DNA of 38,253 nt. Origin: a virus. The stretch lies in the IMG/VR virus record IMGVR_UViG_3300023184_002195, positions 1-38,253 of that record; one strand, written 5' to 3'. Shown here piece after piece: positions 5,878-13,385 of this stretch (the first letter of the stretch is position 1; every line of letters starts with the position of its first letter). The notes beneath the pieces were generated by a model, which made no database searches, had not been told where the DNA came from, and saw only the letters and a list, made by a program, of their open reading frames with translations. A program made the translations under genes and the position numbers.

Positions 5878-8417
5878 CCGAAGAAACTTTCTAAAGTTGC
5901 TTGTTTTTCAGCTTTCCAATTCAAGCAATTTAAAATAACCTGAATTGGCTCCAAGAATGTTTTCTCAAACTGTGTATCATAATCAATGTATTCCTGTAAA
6001 CCAAATTCTTTTGGTAAACGTGTTGGATATGATATGACAGTATCTTTAAATGGATTCGGTGTCCTTAAATACGTAAACTTCAGCTTCTCACCTTCTTGTA
6101 TCAAAGGATACTTGTTAGTAAGATTTAATTGTTTCAGATAATGATTATAAAGTATTGCACCCTTAACATGAATCGGTGTTCCTTTTCTGTAAAGAGTTAC
6201 TGAATCAGAGTATTCTTGTAAACCATTCAATCCACGTGGGAACGAAATGTCTTCCGCAGGTAATGATTTAAATTTATCTCTAAACTCTGAGATAAAATTC
6301 TGTATTTCAGATTCATCCGAAACCATGATCAACTTGATTAGTTGACGCATCTTCTCACGCACAGCATATGGTGTAGAAGACTTGATCATCTCAAGACCCA
6401 TAACTTTTAAGTGTGGTTCATTATACTGAACACCTTCATTGTTATAGACATTAAGAATGTAGCGTTTCTTGGCAGTCCAGATACCTTTATCTGCAAGTGC
6501 CTCACGCTTCATGATCATTTTTTGGTCAAACGCATGTACATAATCAGCAAGTTCCTTATAGCTTTCATCAATAAACGGTTGCAGTTTCTCTTCACACGCA
6601 CTATCCATGAATTCGATAACTTTATTGGTAGGCATCGATACTTTGCCTCCCGAACCGCACACTTTTTCAACCAGTGGGCTAAGTTTGAGATAAATCGAAT
6701 CTGTGTCAGAGGCGATAACATAATCTGTTTCAGTCTTCAGTAAATTGTTTAAATATTCATTTAGTTTATTTTCAATCCAACGAATAGACAATTGACCTGC
6801 TGAAGTCACAGCTAGTGCTATGCGTAAATCATAGAACCTAAAATACTGTGAACCCATTGCACCATATGCTGAATTCAATGAAACCTTTTTGGCTAGTTGC
6901 AGATTGTTGTATCGTGCAATCAGCTTCTCGATTTCATATTTCTTCGAATCGTCTTTTTCATCTTCATAATCTTGCTGTGCCTTGAGCATCAGCTTTTTGT
7001 ACTTCTTACGATCTTCATACATCTCAAGCATCATTTTCGGTAAGAAACCCTGCTTGTCGGTACGGAAGAATTGTGCATTGGGTGTCACTGTAACACTAGT
7101 GAGTTTCGAAGTGTCTATACGCTTAACTAACAAAGCATCAACAGAAACATCCTGTGAAAGAACCTCTCGCATCTCATCAGTATAATCTTCAGACTCAAGC
7201 AACGTTTCTGGTGAAATGTTGTATTGAATAATCAAGTGTGGATATAGACTATTCAAGTCAAACGATGCCACCCAATTATGTAAGCCCACCTGTGGGTCTT
7301 TGACGTATGCACCTTCAAATGCCGCTGTTTTATTTTGTATCACCCGTGGTGGAACAATGATATGCTTATCGTGAAGGTAGTTATATATCAATGCATCCCA
7401 CATACGAGTTTGTGCAAAAACATCCTCATAATTTGTTTTAGTGTCATATGCCAGAGTTAATGCCAACTCAATCAACTTCAACTTATCCTCAAGCTTCAGA
7501 ATAAGTTCAACGTCTTTGATGTTGTATTCGATAAACTTTTGATGATTCAATCTATACAATTGATTCAAATTGTCATATTCATCAAATGACAATTTATTCT
7601 CACCAAGTTCTACACTGGCAATATTATCCAGTTTATAGGATTCTTGTGACTTACCATTTGGAGCGTACCATTGATACAGTTCATAATAGTCAAGTACTGG
7701 TACGCCAATAATCTCATGGATTACTTGCGTTTTACCTTTGAAAGTAGTTTCACGTTGACTTAAAAATCCCCAAGGTGAAAGTTTCTTTAGGTTATCTTCG
7801 CCAAGTATACGTGTGAAGCGATTGATAATGTAAGGAATATCAAAAAGCTTGACATTCCAACCAGTGACGATATCAGGATAGCTATTTGACCAATCAGCAA
7901 GAAACCGTTTACACAAATCGACTTCATTTTTACATAAGACATAAGTTTCATCACCTTTTACTTTATACTCACCACAACCATAAACAGTAACTCCACCATT
8001 TAACTGCTGAACACCAATAGCAGTAATTGGTTCAGTTGCTTTAGTTGGATCAGGAAATCCATTCTCAGAACCTACCTCAATATCGATTATGAGAATTGAT
8101 AAATCATTAATATCCCAATCGACAACACCTCTAAATGTGTCTGCAATGAAGGCATACTCATACCGAGTATTACCATAGATTTTAAAGTTTGCAACATCTT
8201 CATAACGTTTAACGAAATTTCTTGTTTCACGAATGGTTTCAAATTTCATCGCCTCCAGTGGTTCATTAAATAATGTTTTCCACTCTGTGGCTTTCTTGGA
8301 TGGCAAAAACAAAGTCGGAGAGTATTGGACTTTTTCCTTGACTCTCCGACCATTGTTGATACCTCTATACAGGATATTATTACCATGTATAGCAACACTG
8401 GTATAGTATTTACTCAT
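5874..8417 (-). CDS. 43: family B DNA polymerase, T4 gp43
   Basis: 847 residues (T4: 898). Exonuclease motif I is IIDIEVGSENGF with D112 and E114. Polymerase motif A is FDLNSLYPHLI, motif B KKVSLNSAYGAMG, and motif C ASDTDSIYL, where Ser replaces the usual Gly of GDTDS. The protein ends TLESFFG, the expected hydrophobic clamp-binding tail for gp45. It is the leading- and lagging-strand replicase with 3'-5' proofreading. No Shine-Dalgarno is obvious before ATG 8417 (AT-rich leader), which fits a gene under translational control; T4 gp43 is autoregulated and a RegA gene is present here. The stop overlaps the membrane-protein start. Confidence 0.98.
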   Translation of the reverse strand: MSKYYTSVAIHGNNILYRGINNGRRVKEKVQYSPTLFLPSKKATEWKTLFNEPLEAMKFETIRETRNFVKRYEDVANFKIYGNTRYEYAFIADTFRGVVDWDINDLSILIIDIEVGSENGFPDPTKATEPITAIGVQQLNGGVTVYGCGEYKVKGDETYVLCKNEVDLCKRFLADWSNSYPDIVTGWNVKLFDIPYIINRFTRILGEDNLKKLSPWGFLSQRETTFKGKTQVIHEIIGVPVLDYYELYQWYAPNGKSQESYKLDNIASVELGENKLSFDEYDNLNQLYRLNHQKFIEYNIKDVELILKLEDKLKLIELALTLAYDTKTNYEDVFAQTRMWDALIYNYLHDKHIIVPPRVIQNKTAAFEGAYVKDPQVGLHNWVASFDLNSLYPHLIIQYNISPETLLESEDYTDEMREVLSQDVSVDALLVKRIDTSKLTSVTVTPNAQFFRTDKQGFLPKMMLEMYEDRKKYKKLMLKAQQDYEDEKDDSKKYEIEKLIARYNNLQLAKKVSLNSAYGAMGSQYFRFYDLRIALAVTSAGQLSIRWIENKLNEYLNNLLKTETDYVIASDTDSIYLKLSPLVEKVCGSGGKVSMPTNKVIEFMDSACEEKLQPFIDESYKELADYVHAFDQKMIMKREALADKGIWTAKKRYILNVYNNEGVQYNEPHLKVMGLEMIKSSTPYAVREKMRQLIKLIMVSDESEIQNFISEFRDKFKSLPAEDISFPRGLNGLQEYSDSVTLYRKGTPIHVKGAILYNHYLKQLNLTNKYPLIQEGEKLKFTYLRTPNPFKDTVISYPTRLPKEFGLQEYIDYDTQFEKTFLEPIQVILNCLNWKAEKQATLESFFG

Positions 8418-8429
8418 TAAATGATTATA

Positions 8430-8735
8430 TCATAGTTTCAAGCCAGCAGGAGCGATTTCAATACGACTAAACATTCTAGTATATTGATTTAGCAAATCTG
8501 TTACAGGTGTATTGATTGTCAAAACTTCTGATTTTGGCAATTTTACACCTTTATCAAATTCTTCAACAAAAGCAAGATATGGTGCAAAACCAACTCCACC
8601 AGGATCACTAGCAGAACGTGGTGGTACTGCAATTACTTGCACTGGATTTTTGATAATATAATTGGTTTCGTCTTCACCTAAATCACCCATGATGGTCTGG
8701 TGAGTTTTAAATGTTACACATTTAATTTCATTCAT
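8430..8735 (-). CDS. Sm-like small protein, 101 aa, paralogous to 31366-31791
   Basis: The protein starts MNEIKCVTFKTHQTIMGDLGEDETNYIIKNP in pieces that align with the protein at 31366-31791 (MHNVKIIRMQTGEDVMASMIGEDEE...LLADP). Both continue with an APYLA/PWLPV segment and an 'EVLTINTP / DIVTIIEP' strand, then a C-terminal helix. The short-strand pattern resembles an Sm/LSm-type barrel, as in small phage proteins of this kind. I cannot prove the fold by eye. It starts by ATGA overlap with the 76-residue gene and lies just before the polymerase gene. An RNA- or protein-binding role is a guess. Confidence 0.65.
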   Translation of the reverse strand: MNEIKCVTFKTHQTIMGDLGEDETNYIIKNPVQVIAVPPRSASDPGGVGFAPYLAFVEEFDKGVKLPKSEVLTINTPVTDLLNQYTRMFSRIEIAPAGLKL

Positions 8736-8962
8736 GCTGCCACCTTCATTGAAGTTTCGAGAACATCAAGTGTCACCCATTTTTTAGGAAACAACATTTC
8801 ACGACCACGAAAGTCGGCGATGTCATACGTTGGATCATCAACCAAACCAATCAATTCAACCTTGTTGTCGAATTCGCGCAGTACAACATCATATTTGTAT
8901 GCTTTAGGATATTTTGGATTTGTTTCTGCGATTTGTTTTGCGACTTTTGTAGTTGAACTCAT
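8732..8962 (-). CDS. hypothetical protein, 76 aa
   Basis: Start ATG 8962 with AAGGAG at good spacing. The sequence has a basic N-terminus (TTKVAKQIAETNPKYPKAYKYD) and then a run of short beta-strand-like segments (VVLREFDNKVELIGLVDD) and a Trp-containing end. No motif is recognised. It is the first gene after a consensus sigma70-type promoter, followed with a 4-base overlap by the Sm-like gene and then gp43, so it heads the polymerase transcript. Confidence 0.6.
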   Translation of the reverse strand: MSSTTKVAKQIAETNPKYPKAYKYDVVLREFDNKVELIGLVDDPTYDIADFRGREMLFPKKWVTLDVLETSMKVAA

Positions 8963-8992
8963 GCAAACTCCTTATAAATCATCATTTTTAAA

Positions 8993-9021
8993 ATTATAAT
9001 AAATTTTTCACTCAGTGTCAA
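8993..9021 (-). promoter_or_regulatory. consensus sigma70 promoter (TTGACA-17-TATAAT) for the polymerase transcript
   Basis: On the minus strand, TTGACA (9021-9016) and TATAAT (8998-8993) are separated by exactly 17 bases, a perfect match to the bacterial housekeeping consensus. The -35 element lies inside the end of the dCMP deaminase gene. Transcription would start near 8986 and run into the 76-aa gene, the Sm-like gene and gp43. Confidence 0.8.
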
Positions 9022-9508
9022 GTTTATATACATCTATACCGCATTTTTTTAAAAAATCAGCACCACCATTTGAACTCGAATAAGAATTTTTATAGTATAC
9101 CTCTTTGATTCCTGCTTGATGTATGATTTTAGCACAATTTAAGCAAGGTTCATGCGTAACAAATAATGATGCGCCATCTGAAGAATTGGTGGAACGTGCA
9201 ACCTTTGCCAGAGCATTGGTTTCGGCATGAAGCACTTCACGCTTAGTTCTTTTTCTTGACCAACCATGAGCAGTTTCAGTATATCCGTTTGAAATTAATA
9301 CTTCTTGAGAAATGTAACACTCGTCTTTCAAGATATATTCGATATCTTCACAGACATTATCCCAACCGCTTGGCATACCATTATACCCGATACCAATGAT
9401 TGTGTTGTCTTTTACGACTACGCAACCGACATGAAGTCTAGTTGCTGATGATAATTCTGCATATACTTCAGCAGCCTTCATGTGTGCTTGTATAAATTTA
9501 GTTTTCAT
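9008..9508 (-). CDS. cd: deoxycytidylate (dCMP) deaminase
   Basis: 166 residues. It has the zinc-binding HAE motif at 94-96 and PCLNC at 121-125, the signature of the cytidine/deoxycytidylate deaminase family. GYNGMPSGWDN is typical of dCMP deaminases. The enzyme converts dCMP to dUMP for thymidylate synthesis and balances phage nucleotide pools. The start at 9508 agrees with bacterial relatives (FIQAHMKAAEVYAELS at the N-terminus). No Shine-Dalgarno is visible; TATAAT directly precedes the ATG, but I find no -35 partner. A consensus promoter for downstream genes begins inside its last codons. Confidence 0.95.
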   Translation of the reverse strand: MKTKFIQAHMKAAEVYAELSSATRLHVGCVVVKDNTIIGIGYNGMPSGWDNVCEDIEYILKDECYISQEVLISNGYTETAHGWSRKRTKREVLHAETNALAKVARSTNSSDGASLFVTHEPCLNCAKIIHQAGIKEVYYKNSYSSSNGGADFLKKCGIDVYKLDTE

Positions 9509-9563
9509 ATTATAAAGTAAGTACTCACTTCACGTATAGCTTTTGGGGGGATTTCTTCCGCGA

Positions 9564-10382
9564 CTATTCCAAAATCACTAATGGCACATGGATTGGAGCC
9601 TTGGCATTCATCGCAATGAAGAATGGTAGGAACCTTTCACCTAAAAATCCTGGATACCTCCAAGGCAGTGGTTCTGGTGTGGTCTGTTGTGTTGGATATG
9701 CTGTCTTGGCATATGTCCAAATGTACTCATAGATTTCAAACAACTCACTGACATACTTTTTAAACAATTGCTTACGCATGATGTAGCAAGTCTCAAAACT
9801 GATTTTATTACCGTTGAACCAATCTAGTTTATTACGATAGTCAGGTAACAATTCAGTAATTGCTTTTTCAAACAGTTCCCAATACTCAGCAGGTTGTGAC
9901 TGTAGATACTGGTCTTTGATTGAGAACGGCAAATGAGTTTGTATGTTAGTGATGACATCATGATTTTGAAGCATGTGCAATGCTGCATTTGCCATTCGAT
10001 CTGATGATAGATAGTCAGCATTTATTTGATTTGCTGCCATAGTAATCTTTGGTACTGCTTGTGTAATATCATCAAGTAATAAGTATCGACGATACGTTGT
10101 GCAACCAATGTAGTCTGTCTTACCATACTTCCACAGCCAATACTCGGATGCTTGTTGACCCATAGCTTTTAAAAAATCAAGTTCAGTTACACCACGATAG
10201 TGATGATGATATTCTTGAATTCGATTTGGTTCACGTGATGTGTTAATCCACACACCTTCTTTACTTGGTGGATAGTATTCATATGCTCCTGTACCACCAG
10301 CATATGCTGCTCTCATCCATGAAGAGTTATGATTAAATGGAAAGTCCTTGTGAAAGTGACTTAACATTAATAAATCATTCAT
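9564..10382 (-). CDS. DUF4422-type glycosyltransferase
   Basis: 272 residues. YIGCTTYRRYLLL (about 111-123) matches the 'YIGLxHYRRY' signature of DUF4422, and GFLGERFLPFF near the C-terminus matches the 'GFLSERLF' end of that domain. These are capsular or LPS-type glycosyltransferases. The start overlaps the 54-aa gene by 8 bases. It lies between the 2OG oxygenase and dCMP deaminase genes, unrelated in function, so it looks like an accessory insertion. It may glycosylate virion or host surface; the donor is unknown. A 55-base gap without a gene follows. Confidence 0.8.
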   Translation of the reverse strand: MNDLLMLSHFHKDFPFNHNSSWMRAAYAGGTGAYEYYPPSKEGVWINTSREPNRIQEYHHHYRGVTELDFLKAMGQQASEYWLWKYGKTDYIGCTTYRRYLLLDDITQAVPKITMAANQINADYLSSDRMANAALHMLQNHDVITNIQTHLPFSIKDQYLQSQPAEYWELFEKAITELLPDYRNKLDWFNGNKISFETCYIMRKQLFKKYVSELFEIYEYIWTYAKTAYPTQQTTPEPLPWRYPGFLGERFLPFFIAMNAKAPIHVPLVILE

Positions 10383-10539
10383 CTACAACTTCCTCTTTCT
10401 TTTTCTTTTTGAACTCAAGTTTCGGTGCAATGATTGCTGATATCATGGCATCACGAAAATCTTTTTTGCGTTCACGTTCCATATTGATCAAAATGACCTT
10501 CAATGGTTTTGTCATTCTAAAATTTGAATTAGGTTTCAT
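10375..10539 (-). CDS. small basic hypothetical protein, 54 aa
   Basis: I read this frame directly. It starts at ATG 10539, overlapping the oxygenase stop as TAATG (a second ATG lies at 10545), and ends at TGA 10377-10375. The translation starts MKPNSNFRMTKPLKVILINM and contains a Lys run followed by an acidic end (EEVVDE). It fills the only gap between the two neighbouring genes and overlaps the glycosyltransferase start by 8 bases. Function unknown; the basic/acidic tail suggests a small binding protein. Confidence 0.55.
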   Translation of the reverse strand: MKPNSNFRMTKPLKVILINMERERKKDFRDAMISAIIAPKLEFKKKKKEEVVDE

Positions 10540-11105
10540 TACCATGCCCAAGAAACAAATGAGTATCTGGTGCCTTCAGTCACCAACTTGACCTCATGTG
10601 GATATAAAAAGTTTGAAGGAAATATCATTATTTCACCTGCTTTTAACTCAACAATTGTATCATCCCAAAATTTAAGTTCACCTCCTTTGTAATCATTATT
10701 CAAAGAACCTAGAATACTTAGTGTGGGGATACCTTTTCGATTACCATCAAACATGGAATGAATATGGTCACAATGAAGTTTCATTTGCGTATCTGTACGA
10801 TAACGATTGAATCGTACTTCAGAGTAACCATTCCAACTAACAAACCACCCCTTCATGTCCAAATCTTCTATGTATTTCTTCAATGTATTCCATATCTGTT
10901 CCATAATCAAATCTTTTGTTTCAATCTGTGAGTATGCTACAGACAACTCATGTTCATAGGAATGATATGTACCATCAGTTGAATTGTAAAATTGATGTGT
11001 TTGGAATTCTTTATCTTTTTCTTCCAGAGCATTAACTGTCTTGATACATTCTTCTTCAGAAAGCACCTGATAAACTTTAAGATATGATTCTATATTTCTG
11101 TCCAT
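10539..11105 (-). CDS. 2-oxoglutarate/Fe(II)-dependent oxygenase (prolyl 4-hydroxylase type)
   Basis: 188 residues from ATG 11105, chosen because AAAGG precedes it and the longer frame upstream would run into a hairpin. The iron ligands are H111 and D113 (LHCDH), with distal H170 (YPHEV), and R180 can bind 2-oxoglutarate (GTRYSFVSW). GGELKFWDD and LKAGEIMIFPS are typical of P4H-like dioxygenases common in T4-like environmental phages. The enzyme uses O2 and 2-oxoglutarate to hydroxylate a target, likely a protein, though the substrate is unknown. It is preceded by Hsp20 with a hairpin in between. Confidence 0.92.
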   Translation of the reverse strand: MDRNIESYLKVYQVLSEEECIKTVNALEEKDKEFQTHQFYNSTDGTYHSYEHELSVAYSQIETKDLIMEQIWNTLKKYIEDLDMKGWFVSWNGYSEVRFNRYRTDTQMKLHCDHIHSMFDGNRKGIPTLSILGSLNNDYKGGELKFWDDTIVELKAGEIMIFPSNFLYPHEVKLVTEGTRYSFVSWAW

Positions 11106-11121
11106 AATATACCTTTCAATA

Positions 11122-11142
11122 AGTGGGGCATGAAGCCCCACT
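11122..11142 (-). terminator. GC-rich hairpin between hsp20 and oxygenase genes
   Basis: The 8-bp perfect stem AGTGGGGC / GCCCCACT has a 5-base loop and lies right after the hsp20 stop codon. On the minus strand it is followed by TTATTG rather than a long U-run, so it may be a weak terminator or an mRNA-stabilising hairpin. Confidence 0.55.
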
Positions 11143-11144
11143 CT

Positions 11145-11648
11145 TTATGACGCTTGATTGTCAGCGTAAGTTGACGGGTCTAAGTGTCTTTGTTGCTCTT
11201 GTAAAAGTTGTGGCTTAAACTCTTTCAAGTCATTACCAATTTCAATCTTGCGTGGTTTCTTATGTTCAGGAATGATGTTCTCAAGTCCAACACGTAGAAT
11301 ACCATCTTTAATTTCAGCACCTTTCACTTCAATGGTGTCTGCAATCGTAATTACTTTGGTGAAAGAACGAGTGCCGATACCACGGTGTAGATATGTTGAA
11401 TCATCTTTATCTTTCTTCTCACCTTTGATTATCAAGTTACCTTCTTGAACTTCAATATCAATTTCATCTTTAGCAAAACCTGCAACAGCAAGTTCTACAA
11501 CATACTTATTATCATCTGCTTTGATGATGTTGTGTGGTGGGAAAGTTGATGGTTTGATTTCACTATCAAGAATTTTCTCAACATCACGAATAAAGTTTTC
11601 AAAACCAAGTGTTTGATGGAACAACGGTCCAAATGAAATGCGTGTCAT
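11145..11648 (-). CDS. hsp20: small heat-shock protein, Hsp20/alpha-crystallin family
   Basis: 167 residues. The N-terminus MTRISFGPLFHQTLGFENF is like IbpA. The alpha-crystallin domain runs from about 38 to 140 (YVVELAVAGFAKDEIDIEV, LIIKGEKK, YLHRGIGTRSFTKVITIAD, GILRVGLENIIPE), with a short Lys-rich tail. It is an ATP-independent holdase chaperone that binds unfolding proteins. Hsp20 genes are a hallmark of cyanophage-like T4 relatives; the phage role (capsid assembly or host stress) is not settled. Start ATG 11648 has AGGAG upstream. It is bracketed by two hairpins. Confidence 0.96.
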   Translation of the reverse strand: MTRISFGPLFHQTLGFENFIRDVEKILDSEIKPSTFPPHNIIKADDNKYVVELAVAGFAKDEIDIEVQEGNLIIKGEKKDKDDSTYLHRGIGTRSFTKVITIADTIEVKGAEIKDGILRVGLENIIPEHKKPRKIEIGNDLKEFKPQLLQEQQRHLDPSTYADNQAS

Positions 11649-11677
11649 ACTTTTCTCCTATTAAGCAAGTTAAATTA

Positions 11678-11698
11678 CGTGACCCCGAAGGCATCACG
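11678..11698 (-). other. UUCG-tetraloop hairpin upstream of hsp20
   Basis: On the minus strand the arms CGTGA / TCACG enclose CC-TTCG-GG, forming a stem capped by the very stable C(UUCG)G tetraloop. No U-run follows. It lies between the 62-aa gene and hsp20 and may be an attenuator or RNA processing/stability element. Confidence 0.5.
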
Positions 11699-11700
11699 AC

Positions 11701-11883
11701 TTACTTGACAACCTCAAACGCTGTGCGATTGACAAGATAAGTTCTTTGAGGATTTGATTCGGCAAAGACTCGAACAAATTCGTTGGAGCCTTCCCTAATC
11801 ACATCATCGTAATCTCTAGTGTATACTTGTTCTTTGGTGTACTTATTTACAAGCTTGACCAAATTGTTTTTCACTTTGTTCAT
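11701..11883 (-). CDS. conserved small protein, about 60 aa
   Basis: The translation from ATG 11883 is MNKVKNNLVKLVNKYTKEQV..., ending NPQRTYLVNRTAFEVVK; a second ATG at 11889 would add two residues. The 'LVNKYTKE' and 'NPQRTYLVNR' segments resemble small proteins I have seen between regA-type and hsp20 genes in T4-like phages. It has no catalytic motif and the function is unknown. It follows RegA by a few bases and probably shares its transcript. Confidence 0.65.
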   Translation of the reverse strand: MNKVKNNLVKLVNKYTKEQVYTRDYDDVIREGSNEFVRVFAESNPQRTYLVNRTAFEVVK

Positions 11884-11897
11884 GATCATTCACCATT

Positions 11898-12302
11898 TCA
11901 GTATTCGTTTTTCTTCTTACCTATATTATATTTAGCAATCAGTTCCCAATCATCCTTCTCTTTGAAAGCAATGATTTTGATTTGGTGAATCGGTGCCATG
12001 TTATGTTCAACTATATCATAGTTGATAATTTTTAACAAGCCCCACTCTTCTAACAAGTTGGCAATAGCATTACGTCTTTGTATATCATTTTCGGTAATCG
12101 TAGATAGTTTACCGTCTAAAGCAAATAGTTCTTTGAAATGTGTAATGTAATACTTGCCCTGCTTATGTAGTATATGGCAAGACTGATACAATACTTTTTC
12201 TTTCCTAGAAGAAACCCCAATCCGTGTTAGCGTTTCCCTGACCTTCAGGAAGTCATCCTGTTCCACCAGAGTGACTTCAACAAATTTCGATAAATCAACC
12301 AT
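11898..12302 (-). CDS. regA: translational repressor RegA
   Basis: 134 residues from ATG 12302; T4 RegA is 122. The segments DDFLKVRETLTRIGV, KEKVLYQSCHILHKQGKYYITHFKELF and NAIANLLEEWGLLKII align almost residue by residue with T4 RegA. RegA binds the start regions of phage early mRNAs (clamp, clamp loader and polymerase in T4) and blocks ribosomes. It sits directly after gp62, as in T4. A longer start at 12320 exists, but it would lie inside gp62; ATG 12302 begins just beyond the gp62 stop and has GGGA upstream. Confidence 0.95.
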   Translation of the reverse strand: MVDLSKFVEVTLVEQDDFLKVRETLTRIGVSSRKEKVLYQSCHILHKQGKYYITHFKELFALDGKLSTITENDIQRRNAIANLLEEWGLLKIINYDIVEHNMAPIHQIKIIAFKEKDDWELIAKYNIGKKKNEY

Positions 12303-12303
12303 A

Positions 12304-12690
12304 TCATTTTCCCAATCCACCCGTTAAGGTCTGTTCTTTTAATTGTTGGATTTGTTCTTTGGTTAGTAGGCGCAAGGCTTCAAGTGCCTTGGTGTCGGAG
12401 AATCCATAGACCAGCTTTACGCATTCTATATCATCATTTTCTTCCGACTTTTCCCACTTCGCATAGGGTCTTTTCATAGACCTAATGGTATTTAGTAAAA
12501 AGTCATTCTGCAACTTTTTGTCTAAATGGGGACGTTGATTCATCTGATTAACAAAGTACACACAATCCTTGTAAAAAGACAACCCTTTATTCACCAAGAA
12601 AGGTTTGTATGATTTCTCTGTAAGTTCATCCACAATAAGATTCTTTTTGTCTTTAAGAATCTCTTTAACATAATCAAATGGGTTGCTCAT
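12304..12690 (-). CDS. 62: clamp loader small subunit gp62
   Basis: 128 residues, shorter than T4 gp62 (187) but similar to the compact versions in non-enteric T4-like phages. The N-terminus NPFDYVKEILKDKKNL and the 'FVNQMNQRPHLDKKLQNDFLLNTI' segment fit gp62, which joins four gp44 subunits to make the sliding-clamp loader. It ends in a Gln/Leu-rich tail. The gene is followed within 2 bases by RegA, as in T4, but is separated from gp44 by two inserted genes (HExxH peptidase and endonuclease VII). Confidence 0.85.
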   Translation of the reverse strand: MSNPFDYVKEILKDKKNLIVDELTEKSYKPFLVNKGLSFYKDCVYFVNQMNQRPHLDKKLQNDFLLNTIRSMKRPYAKWEKSEENDDIECVKLVYGFSDTKALEALRLLTKEQIQQLKEQTLTGGLGK

Positions 12691-12981
12691 TTATTCCACA
12701 CTAAAAATATCAGTAACAAGGGTGGGATTATCTCGGAGCAAAGCAACAAAAGCGTGGGTAATAATCTTGACCTCTTCCTCAGTCAAATGTATACCATAGC
12801 TGTCAGAAAGCAAATGAAGTATCTCATGGAAGATTGCTATCTGTTTCGTTTGTGCTGTGTGTGTTGTGTTAATGTTGATTTCTTGTTTATTAAAGTCTGC
12901 TGATCCGATCAACCCCCCCATTTCCTCAACTGTTTTAAAGTTAATTTTATATTCTAATCCCGAAATCTTTATTGTCTTCAT
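12691..12981 (-). CDS. small HExxH zinc peptidase-like protein (ImmA/IrrE-like)
   Basis: 96 residues. HEILHLLSD at 52-60 gives the HExxH zinc motif, within a helix preceded by QEININTTHTAQTKQIAIF, the arrangement of ImmA/IrrE-type and SprT-like short metallopeptidases. A helix rich in Glu follows (LTEEEVKIITHAFVALL). Such proteins in phages often cleave host regulators, but only the motif supports that here. It lies between endonuclease VII and gp62 with 4-base overlap and no gap, so it is expressed with the clamp loader. Confidence 0.8.
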   Translation of the reverse strand: MKTIKISGLEYKINFKTVEEMGGLIGSADFNKQEININTTHTAQTKQIAIFHEILHLLSDSYGIHLTEEEVKIITHAFVALLRDNPTLVTDIFSVE

Positions 12982-13385
12982 TTCTTTTTCCTTTTTTTAT
13001 ATCTCCTGTGATACTCCAGCAATTTTTTAATACCTTCTTCGTTATCCCCAAGCAAACCAAAGGCAACGTTACATGCATTACAGAGCCAACCACGAAAAGC
13101 AAGTGTTTCTGGATCGTGATCCATTGCCAAGCTAACCTTCCTCCTGCCAGCCTGATTCACTGGTGGCTTTCCACAGCAATCACACACCTCTGTCTTTGGT
13201 GGTGCGGTCTTTCGTATATGATTCGTTTGCTTTGAACGCTCTTTAATACATGATCTACATCTGGTATCATATCCATCGTAGCACCCCTTGTGTTTAGGGA
13301 ATTCGAACAAAGGTTTCTCGGTGCTACAGTATGAACATGTTTTTGCAAGTACTTTCTCTTCCCCAAAAAGGTTTCGTACTTTCAA
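12978..13385 (-). CDS. recombination endonuclease VII-like nuclease
   Basis: 135 residues. LAMDHDPETLAFRGWLCNACNVAFGLLGDN at about 87-115 has the DH...C-x2-C pattern of the T4 endonuclease VII (gp49) His-Me fold (D89, H90, C102, C105). Ahead of it are two further Cys pairs, C17/C20 and C43/C46, a zinc ribbon often fused to phage members of this family. Endonuclease VII resolves Holliday junctions and branched DNA before packaging. The tail is very basic (KKRKKK). T4 gp49 lies elsewhere in that genome; here it is inserted next to gp44 with a 4-base overlap. It could alternatively be a homing-type relative. Confidence 0.88.
   Translation of the reverse strand: MKVRNLFGEEKVLAKTCSYCSTEKPLFEFPKHKGCYDGYDTRCRSCIKERSKQTNHIRKTAPPKTEVCDCCGKPPVNQAGRRKVSLAMDHDPETLAFRGWLCNACNVAFGLLGDNEEGIKKLLEYHRRYKKRKKK

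Noticed and set aside
11106-11141. Longer oxygenase start at 11141
   Set aside because: It would begin inside the hairpin after hsp20; ATG 11105 has a proper AAAGG.
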